Origin: Hemicentrotus pulcherrimus
Taxonomy: Eukaryota > Echinodermata > Echinoidea > Camarodonta > Strongylocentrotidae
Reading direction: 5' to 3'
Length of the DNA: 29,893 nt
NCBI GenBank assembly: GCA_003118195.1
Contig: BEXV01001289.1
Span: forward strand, 67,018 to 96,910
Notes under the pieces: model-generated
The model's database searches: none
The model's input: the letters and a program-made list of their open reading frames with translations, nothing else
What the model was told of the DNA's origin: nothing
Position numbers and translations under genes: made by a program
Part shown: positions 8,433 through 19,661 of the stretch, one piece after another
How positions within the stretch are numbered: position 1 is the stretch's first letter
Layout: every line of letters starts with the position of its first letter

Positions 8433-9385
8433 ATATTATAATATGTACAAAGACTCTTACAACATACACATACTATTTGAATATATATTACATTTTAATA
8501 TACCAAAAATACACAGCAGTGAGGACATTAGTAAGAATGACCTAGTACACAAGGCACCTTTGGAACAGTCTAAAACGCCCGAGGCGATAGCTGAGGGTGC
8601 TTGGACTGTGTTGAAGGTACCGAGTGTCCTTAATTTTTGTTTTTACTAATGCCCGAACAAAATGATGTGTATTATTTGTTTTATAAGATTATGTTTTATT
8701 TGTATTATAAAATGATGTTTTATAACATGATTTACTAACGATCGGTCATTAGAATTGGATAATGACTGGTCATTATCCAAATTACGCGTTTGGCAAAATA
8801 AATGGCTATTCGTGTGTACGCTTTCAACAAATTATTTGATTAGGATCCACGCCATCATCTTAAAGCATAATACTAGTGAATGAAACAAGTATACAGCAGT
8901 AGTATGTAAGTATTATTGCTTAGGAACATCTAAATTAAAGTGAATCACAGCTTTCCTGCCACCCTATTCACACTATTCTTTCATCTCCATCGAGTACCTT
9001 AGACACGACAAATAAATGCAATTTATCCGCAAACGTCACCAGACAATGGCATTGTTTCTATAGATGGGACTGTTAAAAGCCCGCCTGCATACCCCAGTAG
9101 GCAATTGAGACATTAGATTATGTAAACATTTAAGACAGGTCTGATTCATACCCTTTATTGCTAAAGTGTTTGCTCAAGCTCTTTCTATCTTTCCAATCTG
9201 ACTAGGCGTTTTCTGAGTGGTTTTGAATGTTTTCTAATTGCGAGTGTGATTTTTAACGACTTTCCTCAAAGGTAATGAGCGCGATTGACAATATTAACTC
9301 ATGTATTTAGATTAATGTAGGTTTCTTCGAATTTACTCAAATGATCTTCGGAAAAGTATGAGTTTAAGAATAACAGAGAAATAGA
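8433..9385. other. AT-rich non-coding stretch
   Basis: It contains a short perfect hairpin (8755-8780) and imperfect TTTTATAA repeats near 8675-8735. The 68-codon plus frame at 8443 has no recognisable features. Confidence 0.5.
8755..8780. repeat. Perfect 12-bp inverted repeat with 2-nt loop
   Basis: TTGGATAATGAC, TG, GTCATTATCCAA. A partial direct copy (GGTCATTAGAATTGGATAAT) overlaps its left arm. Confidence 0.7.
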
Positions 9386-9389
9386 CATA

Positions 9390-9555
9390 TTCACCTTCCC
9401 CCTCCCTCTTCCTCTCCCTCTTATTCTCTATCTCTCACTCTATGTGTGTTTGATGCTTTCGTCTAAAACTTTTCTCCACTCAAACGCTCTTACTCTCTGC
9501 CTGTCTGACCGAGAGAGAGGGAGAGGGGAGAGATCACACACGCGCACACACAGTT
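9390..9555. repeat. Mixed CT, GA and CA microsatellite
   Basis: A pyrimidine-rich stretch (about 9394-9440) is followed by a purine-rich GAGAGAGGGAGAGG run and then CACACACG units. Opposite-strand purine tracts this close could pair. Confidence 0.65.
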
Positions 9556-10084
9556 TGACTCCCTTAGTTATCTATATTGATAGCGTGGGCCCTACATGTT
9601 GATAGAAACGTTATATACACACACAGGTTCTGTAATTATAATAAGATAAGAAAGACGAAAAGAAAGAATCATCAAATAACCCTAAATGTGGAGAATATAC
9701 GGAGCATAAAATTCTACAGAAATGATTTGTCTATCCAACATGACTATGCTATTTCCTGTTTTCACGGGGTTGCTAAATAAAAACCTAACCTTTAGTCGAG
9801 TACTGCATAACAATGTGGTGAAAACATACGCATGTAGCATTACAATGGACATCCCTTTCTATTCAAGAGACAATAGAGAGGCAAGCCCCAAGATTTCAGA
9901 TAACGATCGACTTCTGTTGATGTTCAAATAAGAGACGTTAATCAATGAAATAAGGTGTTTTTTCGAAGTTGTTCTGTCAAACGCTGCCCTTGCCTATGGC
10001 GCTTCAGATCAGTCAACCATGTATTGTTTGTCTCGTTGTCACTCTTCTCGGTGCATCCACACCTCCCTAACACCTCCTCTGGAC
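9556..10084. other. Non-coding stretch before the MITE
   Basis: Short frames here (9577, 9722, 9955) overlap each other and lack family features. Confidence 0.4.
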
Positions 10085-10087
10085 TTA

Positions 10088-10272
10088 TGCCTCAGTCACA
10101 CCTTTGCGTATTGCGTATTGCTGCGTATTTATGGCAAGCCGTTTTAACATTTAATCCTGTTTCTTGATATCAAGAATTACCATCGCTTTTGAAATAGGAA
10201 TAAAGGTTAAAACGGCTTGCCATAGATACGCAGCAATACGCAGGCCACATACGCAGAGGTGTGACTGAGGCA
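10088..10272. mobile_element. PIF/Harbinger-like MITE with TTA target-site duplication
   Basis: Terminal inverted repeats begin TGCCTCAGTCACACC and end GGTGTGACTGAGGCA. The arms extend about 70-75 bp (GCTGCGTAT, then TATGGCAAGCCGTTTTAAC) with one small indel and a few mismatches, around a short central spacer containing TTGATATCAA. The 3-bp TTA occurs immediately outside both ends (10085-10087, 10273-10275), matching the TWA target of PIF/Harbinger elements. There is no transposase, so it is non-autonomous. The two 70-80-codon frames across it are mirror artefacts of the palindrome. Confidence 0.68.
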
Positions 10273-10798
10273 TTACGGAAGATACAGAGAGATGGGACAA
10301 ATCGATGATAGGAAGATACTTCGATGTATTAAAGATCGCAATGCACTGATCTACTGAGAAAGAGGAGCTGGAATACTGAAGTAGCCACAACGTCTTTCAG
10401 AATGTCAAAAATCCCTTGAGAATAAGATCAAGAGACCTTGAACACATCATAGCAGTCAGAAGGATATTTATGTCTAGTCCTAGACAAAGTTGTATACAAA
10501 TATTGATCTACTGCATGTAGACGGATGAATTAGAATTGAAACCCATAACAAGACTTAATTTCAGTATGTCTACATTGCCGCATAATAAATTCGTATAAAT
10601 ACATTAAACTTGCTTTTTTAAAGAATGATAATCCAACCAGTTTGAGTACCAAAACAATTTCACCTAGAAAATTGCTCATTATTTTAAAAAATCATCTATG
10701 AAGAGTAAATTATTATACACCTTATGAAAGAGTATATTATCCCAAATCATTTGGTAGCATTTGTGTTTGGTATGTGTTCACGCTTGGTTGAACAGGAG
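10273..10798. other. Non-coding stretch between fold-backs
   Basis: AT-rich; no coding or repeat structure was recognised. Confidence 0.4.
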
Positions 10799-10943
10799 AC
10801 ATTGGCCCGTATTCTGACGTCGTGTCTAACTTAGTGACTTCTAAAGTTAAACAACTGTTTATTAGTTAGACACGACTTAGACAGGTTAGACAACTGTTTA
10901 GTTAAACAGGAGTTAGACAGGACTTCAGAATACGGGCCAATGT
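10799..10943. mobile_element. 145-bp palindromic element with ACATTGGCCCGTATTCTGA termini
   Basis: The left end ACATTGGCCCGTATTCTGA is the exact inverse of the right end apart from one extra base (TTCAGAATACGGGCCAATGT). The interior has further inverted and direct copies of GTTAGACACGAC, GTTAAACAACTGTTTA and TTAGACAGG. This is a typical MITE or fold-back design. No target duplication was resolved at this boundary. Confidence 0.55.
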
Positions 10944-10949
10944 GTTTAA

Positions 10950-11243
10950 GAGAGTGCAAAAATCGACTTGTGCAAAAGTAATAAATGTGATGTTAGAATA
11001 AAACGATGGGATTTGGATATTAATAATGTCTTTGCAGATCCAAATGACATCCTTTACAAATTTAATTATGCCACACATATACAATGTCTAGGAACATTTG
11101 TGCGCGTGTGTGACTTTGCTTCTGCAAAAAGCATATGCAATGCTTCTCATTTTATACATTCAATTCATTCCCACACTTTTAAAGTGAGAGAATGAATTGA
11201 GTATTAAATTAATACTTTTGCGCAAGTCGATTTTTGCACTCTC
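10950..11243. mobile_element. ~294-bp element with 32-34-bp inverted termini and an internal hairpin
   Basis: 10950-10982 begins GAGAGTGCAAAAATCGACTT and is mirrored at 11211-11243 (AAGTCGATTTTTGCACTCTC at its end), about 30 of 32 positions pairing by eye. Inside, 11160-11200 forms a second hairpin (TCAATTCATTC ... GAATGAATTGA, with CACTTTTAAAGTG at its centre). It starts seven bases after the preceding palindrome. The short plus and minus frames across it are not genes. Confidence 0.55.
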
Positions 11244-11439
11244 GCAAACAAAACCTGCAATTTTTGTTTTAATTTTCGGGAGCAAAAAGAAAAACAATTG
11301 GGCCCCCACCCCTAAGAAATCCAGGATCCGCGCCTGATAACCCGTCGTTCATAGCTGACTTTTAAAGTAAATGACACGGTATATGTCCTCATGTTGACGG
11401 AAACTGGTGAACAAAAAAGGCGAGACCATAGGGCGGCTT
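11244..11439. other. Spacer between inverted elements
   Basis: No structure recognised. Confidence 0.35.
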
Positions 11440-11936
11440 ACTTCGAATCACCGAGTCATCGCGTCGAGTCGGGTAGTCGCGTTCACTATGAACATGACTG
11501 ACAAAGAAAGCGGACAAAATATACAGTTCCTCAGATAGACAAAGGAACATCCCTTCACTGCTATTATGTACAAATATGTAGAACAGGTGTCACATGCATA
11601 TTCACCTGTCTTACACATTTTTACATAATAGCAGTGAAGGGATGTTCCTTTGTTTACCTGAGGAACTGTATATTTTGTCCGCTTTCTTTGTCTGTCATGA
11701 TGTTCATAGTGGTTACCCGACCTTTTGCGACACATGCCCCTTTATTCACAAAAGATCTACAAATGGTCGGGTTCAATTTACCTGACACACTTTGTGAAAA
11801 CCCTACGGCAAATCTAAGAAAGGTTGCGTCTTTAATGAGCATCTTCACATGATCTTCTGAAAGGTTCACGAAAGGTTTACGAAAGGTCGTGTAACGCGAC
11901 AACTCGCCCGGTCGCGATGACCCGATGATGCGAAGT
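11440..11936. repeat. Large inverted duplication (fold-back) with asymmetric arms
   Basis: The core arms 11484-11589 and 11603-11711 pair with roughly seven mismatches and one 3-nt gap around a 13-nt loop. Beyond a segment present only on the right (about 11712-11890), homology resumes: 11440-11485 matches the inverse of 11891-11936 (ACTTCG, ATCA, GTCATCGCG, GTCGCGTT blocks). So the left copy is an inverted duplicate of the right copy with a deletion of about 180 bp. Transcription across it would give a long hairpin RNA. Confidence 0.75.
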
Positions 11937-11968
11937 NTATTTCTGAAGAAATCAGCTACTTCCGTCAA
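11654..11968 (-). pseudogene. Coding-like fragment, weakly PARP12/ZAP N-terminus-like; probably a pseudogene or isolated exon
   Basis: The minus strand is open for about 104 codons with protein-like composition: TEVADFFRN, LRIIGSSRPGELSRYTTF, NLSEDHVKMLIKDATFLRFA, NPTICRSFVNKGACVAKG. The pattern of helices followed by a C-x7-8-C segment recalls the winged-helix and first CCCH finger of PARP12/ZC3HAV1-type proteins, but the later Cys/His residues of a finger are absent and I cannot confirm it. The frame opens with TTG, with a stop 7 codons upstream and no ATG start. The 3' end falls in the fold-back arm, at CTCAG|GTAAAC, a possible splice donor. One base (11937) is N. Alternatives: an exon of an unannotated gene, or chance. 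Confidence 0.3.
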
Positions 11969-14900
11969 CAGTTTGGAAACACACAGTCATATTCACATTT
12001 ATGGTGATGTGAATTCCAACCACTGAAAATATGATTCCACAACTTTTAAAAACATCCAATTTTGTAATTTTTTTACCCATTATTATAAATAGTTTGTTTT
12101 GCTTTGGAAGTGAAAATATGTCTACAAATACGATTCAAATGGAATGGTGAACAAAAACACAGTTACTCAAAACTTGATAAAAACGACTTTAAGGCATCGG
12201 ACAATGACAGCATCCATACATACCATACTACGCAAGATATAAAGATGAAAGCCAACTTATCTTTATGAATCGAACTCTTGTTTTTGAAATTGCATTTTCA
12301 CGCTACATGAGATGCAAGTGCTTTTAAAATTCCACATGAGTTGAACGATATCGACTTCCAGTTACTTCTGCAGCAGTGAATTTTACTTAAGCTAACATTA
12401 ACCAGATATGCGAAATGTTCCGAGGTAAACTCTTCTGATTGAGCGGTTTGATTCATCCATGATATTCAAATCCGAACGTCGCGTAGCACTATTCGTGACT
12501 CAACACTTACTGACAGACCATGCCTGGGCATCAATAACGACGTCTTGAAGGAAATGTAAAACCCCTCAGGAATGTCTTTAAACGTTTGCTTGAAGTGGGT
12601 AATACCCGTAATAAAACAAATACTTTAACATCAACCCCGGTGATTTTTGTGTGTGTTTGAAATCGTATTATTCTATAACATTAGTTCCTAAAGTGGAATA
12701 CAATCCAAAGAACGGGACCAAAATACTTCCTCTTTAACATTTTGTATGGCATCCCTCATAGGATATTTTTGTTTATTATTTGCCTAGTTGTCGTTTTAGC
12801 GGCCAGTTGAGGCTTCTAATACCCTGACTACCCTGACGAAACAACGTCGGAGAACAGCATTACATGAAACCTTTCAAACTAGACAAGTGTAAACAGGGAA
12901 GAAAACAAAATGAAAATAAAAAGAAAGCGAATTAGCAGCACCAATTTTGTTGAACTAAGCACAAGGGCCTGTCACTCTACCGGCGAGTTCAACTTCCGAG
13001 TGACTGAACATTAAAAGGTTTGGTATCAAGAAAGAATAAATGTCAACACCATTCCACACGAGCAGTATAGAGATGATTTGACTTTAAATGCTTTGATGAA
13101 GGTAGACATTTCAAATCATGTGAAAATGTAGTTGTGAGTGAATCAAGAAATTGAAATTTAAAACGGGAATTTTAACTCCAATTTATAGGACGTTATAGTC
13201 GGGTTTTCTATCTCAAGTTGTCTCAATCTATGCATTTAAGAAAACCAATGTGAGACTTGTTTGTTTTTCACGCATGAACGAAAATCATGAAATTTAGAAA
13301 TACGGATGACGAATAAAAACTGAAAAGTAGATTATACCTCTTGCGAACATTATTTTTCTTCAATTGACCATGAGCCATGAACCGTATTTACATGCATTTC
13401 GCGGACAAAATAATTGTTTAGTTATATTTGGTTTAGAAAAGCGTGATGTGTGCCGTATACCAGTTGCCCTACAGACCTTAACCCAACATTTGAATAGGGA
13501 TTTCAGCGGCTTCGAGCTTTTATTGAAACCTGCATTATCCTAACTTTTCAAATGCACGCACTAGCCAATTCCTTAACCATATCTTGTATGATAACATTTC
13601 CCGTACAAAACTTGCAAGAAGTTTCTACTCTTTCCCTAATCTTCGGACTTTATTCATTCTAGTTCAGCAACATTATTCTAAATAAAAAGCACTTTTTTAA
13701 ATTCCTTTACGTTTCTGTTCCTTCTTAAGTTTCTTTACCATTGTGAAAAGTGACAGAAGATTTTGTACAAAAATTGTAGTTTTCTCTAAAATTTGCAATG
13801 GTGACATGCGCTTACTATTTATGCTCTTAAAGGTTCTTGAATTGACTATGGTAAGCTAGCTTCTCATTGAATCGATATGTGATAGGACAATATCCTGTAT
13901 GTTACGTGGCTTTAATACAGCAGGAGTTCACTAGGCAAACGTACTGGCTTATTGAAAGCAGTGGGTTGATACTTGTTTTGCGTACACCCTGAATGCACTT
14001 CATCATAAGACAAAAGAAGTATTATAGACAGGGTGTGAAGGTTTCGTCTATCTTTAGACTGGTTTTGAGGAAGAAGGACAGGGGAATTATGGGTGACACA
14101 ATACCCCATATTGATTGAAGGCCTTTGTCAAGTTGTCCCTTGAGTACTGTCACCCAATGGGGCCGGTGCAAGGAATCGAGAGATACTCGACGTGTAATAA
14201 GGAGCTTTCGGCGCGGTTCTTGTTAAAATGGTATAGATGACCCCATCATCCTTGTCCACAGGGGTGGCGCCTGAGTTTGGAAGGGGCCAATGTCTTTTAA
14301 ATAAAGCAGACAAGAAGAGGGAAAAGGGTTCTCACGCTCTACGGAAAAACATAAATGTCCAAAAGATCTGACAAGCATAAAAGATAGCTGTTCACATTTT
14401 ACATATGCTTTCTCTGTGATCATTGAACATATAACCCTTTCTTTTTTAGAAGGGGGTGGGGGTATTCGAAATAATAAGGAGAAACCACCCCTGCCACACG
14501 CCCCCTCAACATCATAACTGCCTGATGGTATACTCAAACGAACACGTTTTCGATACAGTCTGTTCACAGAGGGCTGTAAATAGCTTTTGAATAAGATACA
14601 AAACCATTGTTAAACTTCAATTTGAAAGAAACCTTCAAGCGATTAAGAGTGATTACCATTTGTTACCATTTACAACTTCCATTAACACTGGAAAGTATTT
14701 CAAAATCGTCTCACACTTATGCCTTGGTCGAATTTCACAGATACATTACTATTTTTGAGGGCAATTAAAACATTATACTTTAGAAAAGGTCGGATGAGTA
14801 ATAGGAGAAACACACGAAAACAAGAAACGGAAAATCGAAACTCCTATACAAAAAACACCTGGATTTTGTATTACTTTTAAATTGAATAAAAAAAGAAACG

Positions 14901-15181
14901 CCGACTAGTACTAATGACTAGGAAATACCCATGCCACCGGTAATACGCCTATCGGTTTTTTCGTTCGAAAAATTCCTTGTTTATATTTCAAGCATACTAA
15001 ACATGCACTTTTATCTTTTCCTTTTACCTTACCAGTAATTAACCAAAGGCATTGGCATATTGGAAAAAAATTTACCTTAGCAACTAATACGATTCATTAA
15101 AACATTAATCTACAGCCTAATACAAATATTAATATCAGCACTAACAACAGTCTTTGTTATCTTTCCTGAATTCACACCACA
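11969..15181. other. Gene-poor AT-rich region
   Basis: About 3.2 kb with no supportable exon, RNA gene or clear mobile element on either strand. The minus-strand frames at 13912-14567 are short, overlapping and lack family features. Confidence 0.5.
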
Positions 15182-15397
15182 ATGACTCGTGCGTGTTGCC
15201 ATGTACCCAACGCAACACCTAGGTCGAGAGCAATTAAACAATGGTGGACGAATGTCCATCGTCGGACGTTGTGCAATGAATTAGCGGAAATGCAAATCAA
15301 AGATGTATTCGGATTAGAAGTTGTCAATAACCCAATCTTTTTTAAAGTAACTCATTCCTTTTATGAGCTTACACCAAAGAAAATGACTGAGGTGTAG
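15182..15397 (+). CDS. Short ATG-initiated open frame, unrecognised (71 codons)
   Basis: Starts at an ATG and ends at a TAG. The product is basic and unusually mixed in composition for this AT-rich setting (MTRACCHVPN, RAIKQWWTNVHRRTLCNELA, ending KKMTEV). There is no signal peptide, membrane segment or known motif. There are no neighbouring exons or splice evidence. It may equally be a chance frame; listed only because its start, length and composition are better than the surrounding frames. Confidence 0.12.
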   Translation: MTRACCHVPNATPRSRAIKQWWTNVHRRTLCNELAEMQIKDVFGLEVVNNPIFFKVTHSFYELTPKKMTEV

Positions 15398-18074
15398 TTT
15401 TAAAGACAATTAGGACAATGTTCTTTCACGGTAAGCTTAAATGACGTTGTCTCATGACATGTTAGTAAATGGGTGACAGCCAAGTGTAAGGCCAAGGACG
15501 TGAATGACATGAGATCATTATTGATTCTTTCAACCTCTTCAATATATACGGTAACTATGGTGTCACTGATAAAACCGACAATAGACGAAACAAATTTACA
15601 CTTTTTTTTCTAAATGGTCATACCATCGGTCGGTTTGGTGGTTGTTACTGGAATATATTGTAAGAGGGGAGGGTATCCTGGATGAAAAGACCGTTCGGTT
15701 ATAGTTATGATAATCATTCAAAGATAAAATATTCAAAATATATATTTATATATCTTGATGGTATCACGGTGATTGGTGCAGTACGTTGCCGTATAGGTCA
15801 GTACATTGTACAAAAGAAGTACGGATGGGAATGGGAATTAACTCATCATCGTTTATGAAGAAGATACAATTAAAAAACGAACAGACCTCCTAATCGTGAA
15901 GCAACTGGAGAGTGATAATTTCTGCTTTTTTTCGATATCATTGTCAATCTTTAAATATTAGCATGCTTCTTGGGTGAGATTTGTTTTGAGATTGAATGTT
16001 TATCAATATTTGAGATCGGCTACTCTAATCTGCATGGGATTCATCAAAATCAAGTCAGAAAATTCAAGTAACCGAATTTCTGTCGGGGTTCCAATATATT
16101 TTCTTAACTTGTTTTCCATTCATCTACAGATCGTGCGGCCAATCTCCAACATTTAGATTTACAGGAAAATTGGTTCTTACCGAATCCGAAATCTTAAAGA
16201 GAGCAAATCATTCTGACATGAAGATCAATTTCGTAAATGGTTTACGTTGGTCTTGTCATAACGTGACCTCGAGAAAGGATTACATAATCCACTTTAAAAG
16301 ATGTCAGAACAATACTGTACATGCAGATTCGTTTTCTTGGGGATTACATCTAATTACCGTTGTTCATCAAATTTCTAAACCCATTCCCGTATTGATCGAA
16401 TTGATTTGAACAGAGAGTGTAATAATGTCGACATCGAGAAAAGAGAGAGTGACGGAGAAATAACAGTGCAGTGTATAATAATAACTGCCGATCAATAATA
16501 TGACACGAGAAAATATCTTGCCATTACTTAACCTTATAGGTGGTGACAATACAAAATGCCAATACTTCAATACGGTTCTTTTTAGGATAATTATTTGAAA
16601 GAGGTTAAAATGAAGGAAATCCGAAAGGAGAAATGTGTTTTTTCAATGCCCGGTTTTAAATTCGTAGTGGCAAGAAAAGAAGTTGTCTTGTCCATGCAAA
16701 ACATTGTCCATGCAATTCCTAAAAGAGAGTGAAGTAAGCTAATGAACTGTATATGCTAGCTGCGATAATTTTGTACAGCGCGACTCTTATACATTTATTT
16801 GGAAGATTTGTTTTGGTCTTGTTTCGTTCACAATCGTACAGAATCCTGAAATGCAAAGCATATGCTCTTGTCGCGCTAAAAACTCTTCTCTTAATATATC
16901 GGGGGAAACCAGTTTAATTGTATTAAGCTGATAGAAGGGATATTCCGTTTAAGTCTACTGTTACCCGTTTTGTTTTGCGTGTTTTCTTTGTTTATTTGCT
17001 TACCTATAACACAAGTGTATTCATCATTCAATTTCACGCTTTTTTGAAAACATCTATGATGTAATCAGGAAACGAAACGGAATGCAAGAGACGGCAAACA
17101 CTACATACTAACATGGGAAAATGGTCTCATAAAGTCCATATACGGAACTAGCAAAACTCTAATATTTAAAATAAAGGATATCATATCCTTGGTGAAGTAT
17201 TATGAGGCGACCGCCTTTAAAATAAGCGTTGATATCTGACTCCTGCTTGATTCAGTAGCAATAAATTGGTGAGTTATTAGAAATCGATCTCACGTAGAAG
17301 CCGTCACTAAATAGTGAATTATTCTCCAGCTGCAACGGCCGTAAGGAATTGTAAGCCTTTCAACATAATCATAACCGACAATAAACGTTTAATATTGCGA
17401 CCAAACCGTCCTATTTCTCTTTATTCTTAATTGCCCACTTATCTGCACTTCCATTTCGGCATCAGCAGGTGTTTTTGAGATTGTACTTTCGTTTTATAAT
17501 CAATCAATTGAAGAGATTCGTCTTCAAAAATTGGAAGAAATATGCATCGATTCTATTATCACATCAAAGTCCTCTGCTTAATGAGGTAGGGAAGTACCGC
17601 TTTTATGATTATTTAGGCAGGTGTTTGGTTTGATGCACCATTTATACTCTCGTTTTATGTATAGATCTGAAGAAGCTTGCGGCACGCAAGTAAAACATTA
17701 AAATATTACTTCAACACGTAATTTTGCTACTTATTGTGAAGAAAGAACTAATTCCCAAGTTACATCACCAATCAGTTGAAAATTGTCACTGATTTGGGGG
17801 ATATAAGTGTATTAAGATGAAAAAACACATATATAGCAATAGTATTTATGCAGATTATTCAGTGTTTAAGTAACCGTATAAACGTGTAATCCCGATCGGC
17901 TCGGGTGACATTCTCAATACATGTTAAACGCATGAGATAAAGGGGCATTACAGGAACTTAAAAGGGAATTTTTTTTTTTTTTAAATCAGATAATATGGAG
18001 AACGAGCCGGGAATAGTAACAGAGACGTAATAAAGGAACGGAAGATGGGACAATCTAATTCTTCTTTTAATCCG
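15398..18074. other. Gene-poor AT-rich region
   Basis: No exon, RNA gene or well-bounded repeat could be supported. Minor features are AT dinucleotide patches near 15735-15755 and a 13-T run just before 17985. Confidence 0.5.
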
Positions 18075-18075
18075 A

Positions 18076-18088
18076 TTTCGCGCCAAAA
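18076..18088. promoter_or_regulatory. E2F-type consensus site (TTTCGCGCCAAAA)
   Basis: Matches the palindromic E2F/DP consensus TTTSGCGC(C/G)AAA. It sits in a small inverted repeat (CCGATTT ... AAATCGG). No promoter or transcript start is evident nearby, so function is unknown and chance occurrence is possible. Confidence 0.25.
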
Positions 18089-19433
18089 TCGGGTAAAACG
18101 TGGTCACAGAGTCCTTCATTCTCTCCTCCGATTTAGAGATTTTTAAATCTCGGGCTTATTGCATTCAACCCATTCGGTTTGTTTGAAGCAAATTCAATAA
18201 GCAATGGTTTAAATCATTTACTGGAATTCGTTTAAGCCATTGCAATTTGAAAGAAAACTCAAAATATGTTGGATATTTGTTTTTCCTTGATCATGTGAAC
18301 TATTTTCTCTGCTGAATTGTGAAAGTATATTATTAAAAAAGTTCAGCACTTTTAATTTGGACATTTCAAATTAGGGGTGATTGTCACTTCATTTGGGAAG
18401 CGATGTGGCTTTAAAAAAGAAATGTAACCATGTTCTAATAGCGAAATGACGCCCATGAACCAACAGCGGACGGCAATATTTTTGCCTACCATTTCATCAC
18501 TCGCTTTGCTAGCTCGCAAGTGCAAGAAAGTTGATACTCGGACAAGAGATGTCAGCCTCTGCGATACAGCACCGCCGCGTGACGATGAGCAGTTAAATAA
18601 TTTATCATTTTTCCGTTTATATTCGTCCACAAAGGCACACAATACATAGCTAAATAAATATTTTGCTAGCCACTTCCAGAGTCAAGGCTCTAGACACAAA
18701 GTATTTCTAATATTGACCCTAATGACATACATGGCTTGTGGAGCTATACATTAGATATCGTTTAAGGAAATCCCAATCCAGTTATGAACCATGTCAATTT
18801 AGAGCATGCTAAATTCTTCTGAATTGGATATCTTTACTTTCTATTCCTACTTATTTGATGGTTTACACGTTTGATTTTGTATATCCTTTATGTGGTGCCT
18901 TATTGATGCTGTAAATAATGTTACGATTAATAAAATGACTAATAATACATTTCAATTTCTCCAAAGTAGAATGAAGGATGGTTTAAAATAAAGACTCTTC
19001 CAATACAAAAACAACTACATGTACATGGTATAGTAGCAACAGTTTCTTTCTGAAGTCATAGGTCGTTTTCCCCCTTCAAAGTAAGAGTCTCTGTACCGTT
19101 ACCAGAGGAGCATAGAGCATGGACAAGACAGAAAGAAACACTTGACCGATTTCCAGATGAAAGAGAAGCTTAGATAGATGTTGAAGGGAGGAAATGAGCT
19201 GGATTTATTCCTATTGAGTAAGGAACAAAGACTGGTAATGATCGCCATGTCCAGGCAGACACGTACATTTCCTGTAACGGAAACTCGCCACTCATAATAT
19301 CTTCATCAGTTTACCAATTATTCATTTGCGATTTACTATGATGGGTGCGAGACGAAAAGTTCTATGATGTCTATATTCGTTACAATTTTTCGATTTTGTT
19401 GTACCAATTCTTGATTTTTAAAAGCTATGGATA
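18089..19433. other. Gene-poor region with small inverted repeats
   Basis: GCTTATTG (18154-18161) faces CAATAAGC (18195-18202), and GCAATGGTTTAAA (18201-18213) has an inverse partner near 18230-18242. Overlapping opposite frames at 18352-18649 show no family features. Confidence 0.4.
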
Positions 19434-19661
19434 TGATAATAATAATAATGGTGACTTAATGTATGGCGCCCATATCCCTCACGCAGTGTCAGAAACGCTC
19501 ATGGCGCTTATACATGTACATAGTTACCATTATCGTTATTATAGCCGAACTGCCAAAATAACTAGCGCTTAACCATTATGAAGCACCAATTTACATCTGG
19601 GTGGAGAGTGGCAGATGTAGATTAACGTCTTGCCAAAGGACGTTAGCGCCGGACTGAGAAA
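19434..19661 (-). mobile_element. 5'-truncated SINE of the same family as 623-993
   Basis: Read on the minus strand: GGCGCTAACGTCCTTTGGCA, then CTGCCACTCTCCACCC, a GTATAAGCGCCATGAGCG module, and a tail of ATT units at 19434-19450. This follows the order of the body, 3' module and tail of the element at 623-993. The tRNA-related head with its A and B boxes is missing. Confidence 0.6.

Noticed and set aside
14223..14567. 114-codon minus-strand frame
   Set aside because: Proline run arises from a G-rich tract; no start context, neighbours or family similarity.
18352..18649. Overlapping opposite-strand frames of 67-96 codons
   Set aside because: Both open by chance over a slightly GC-richer patch; neither resembles a known protein.
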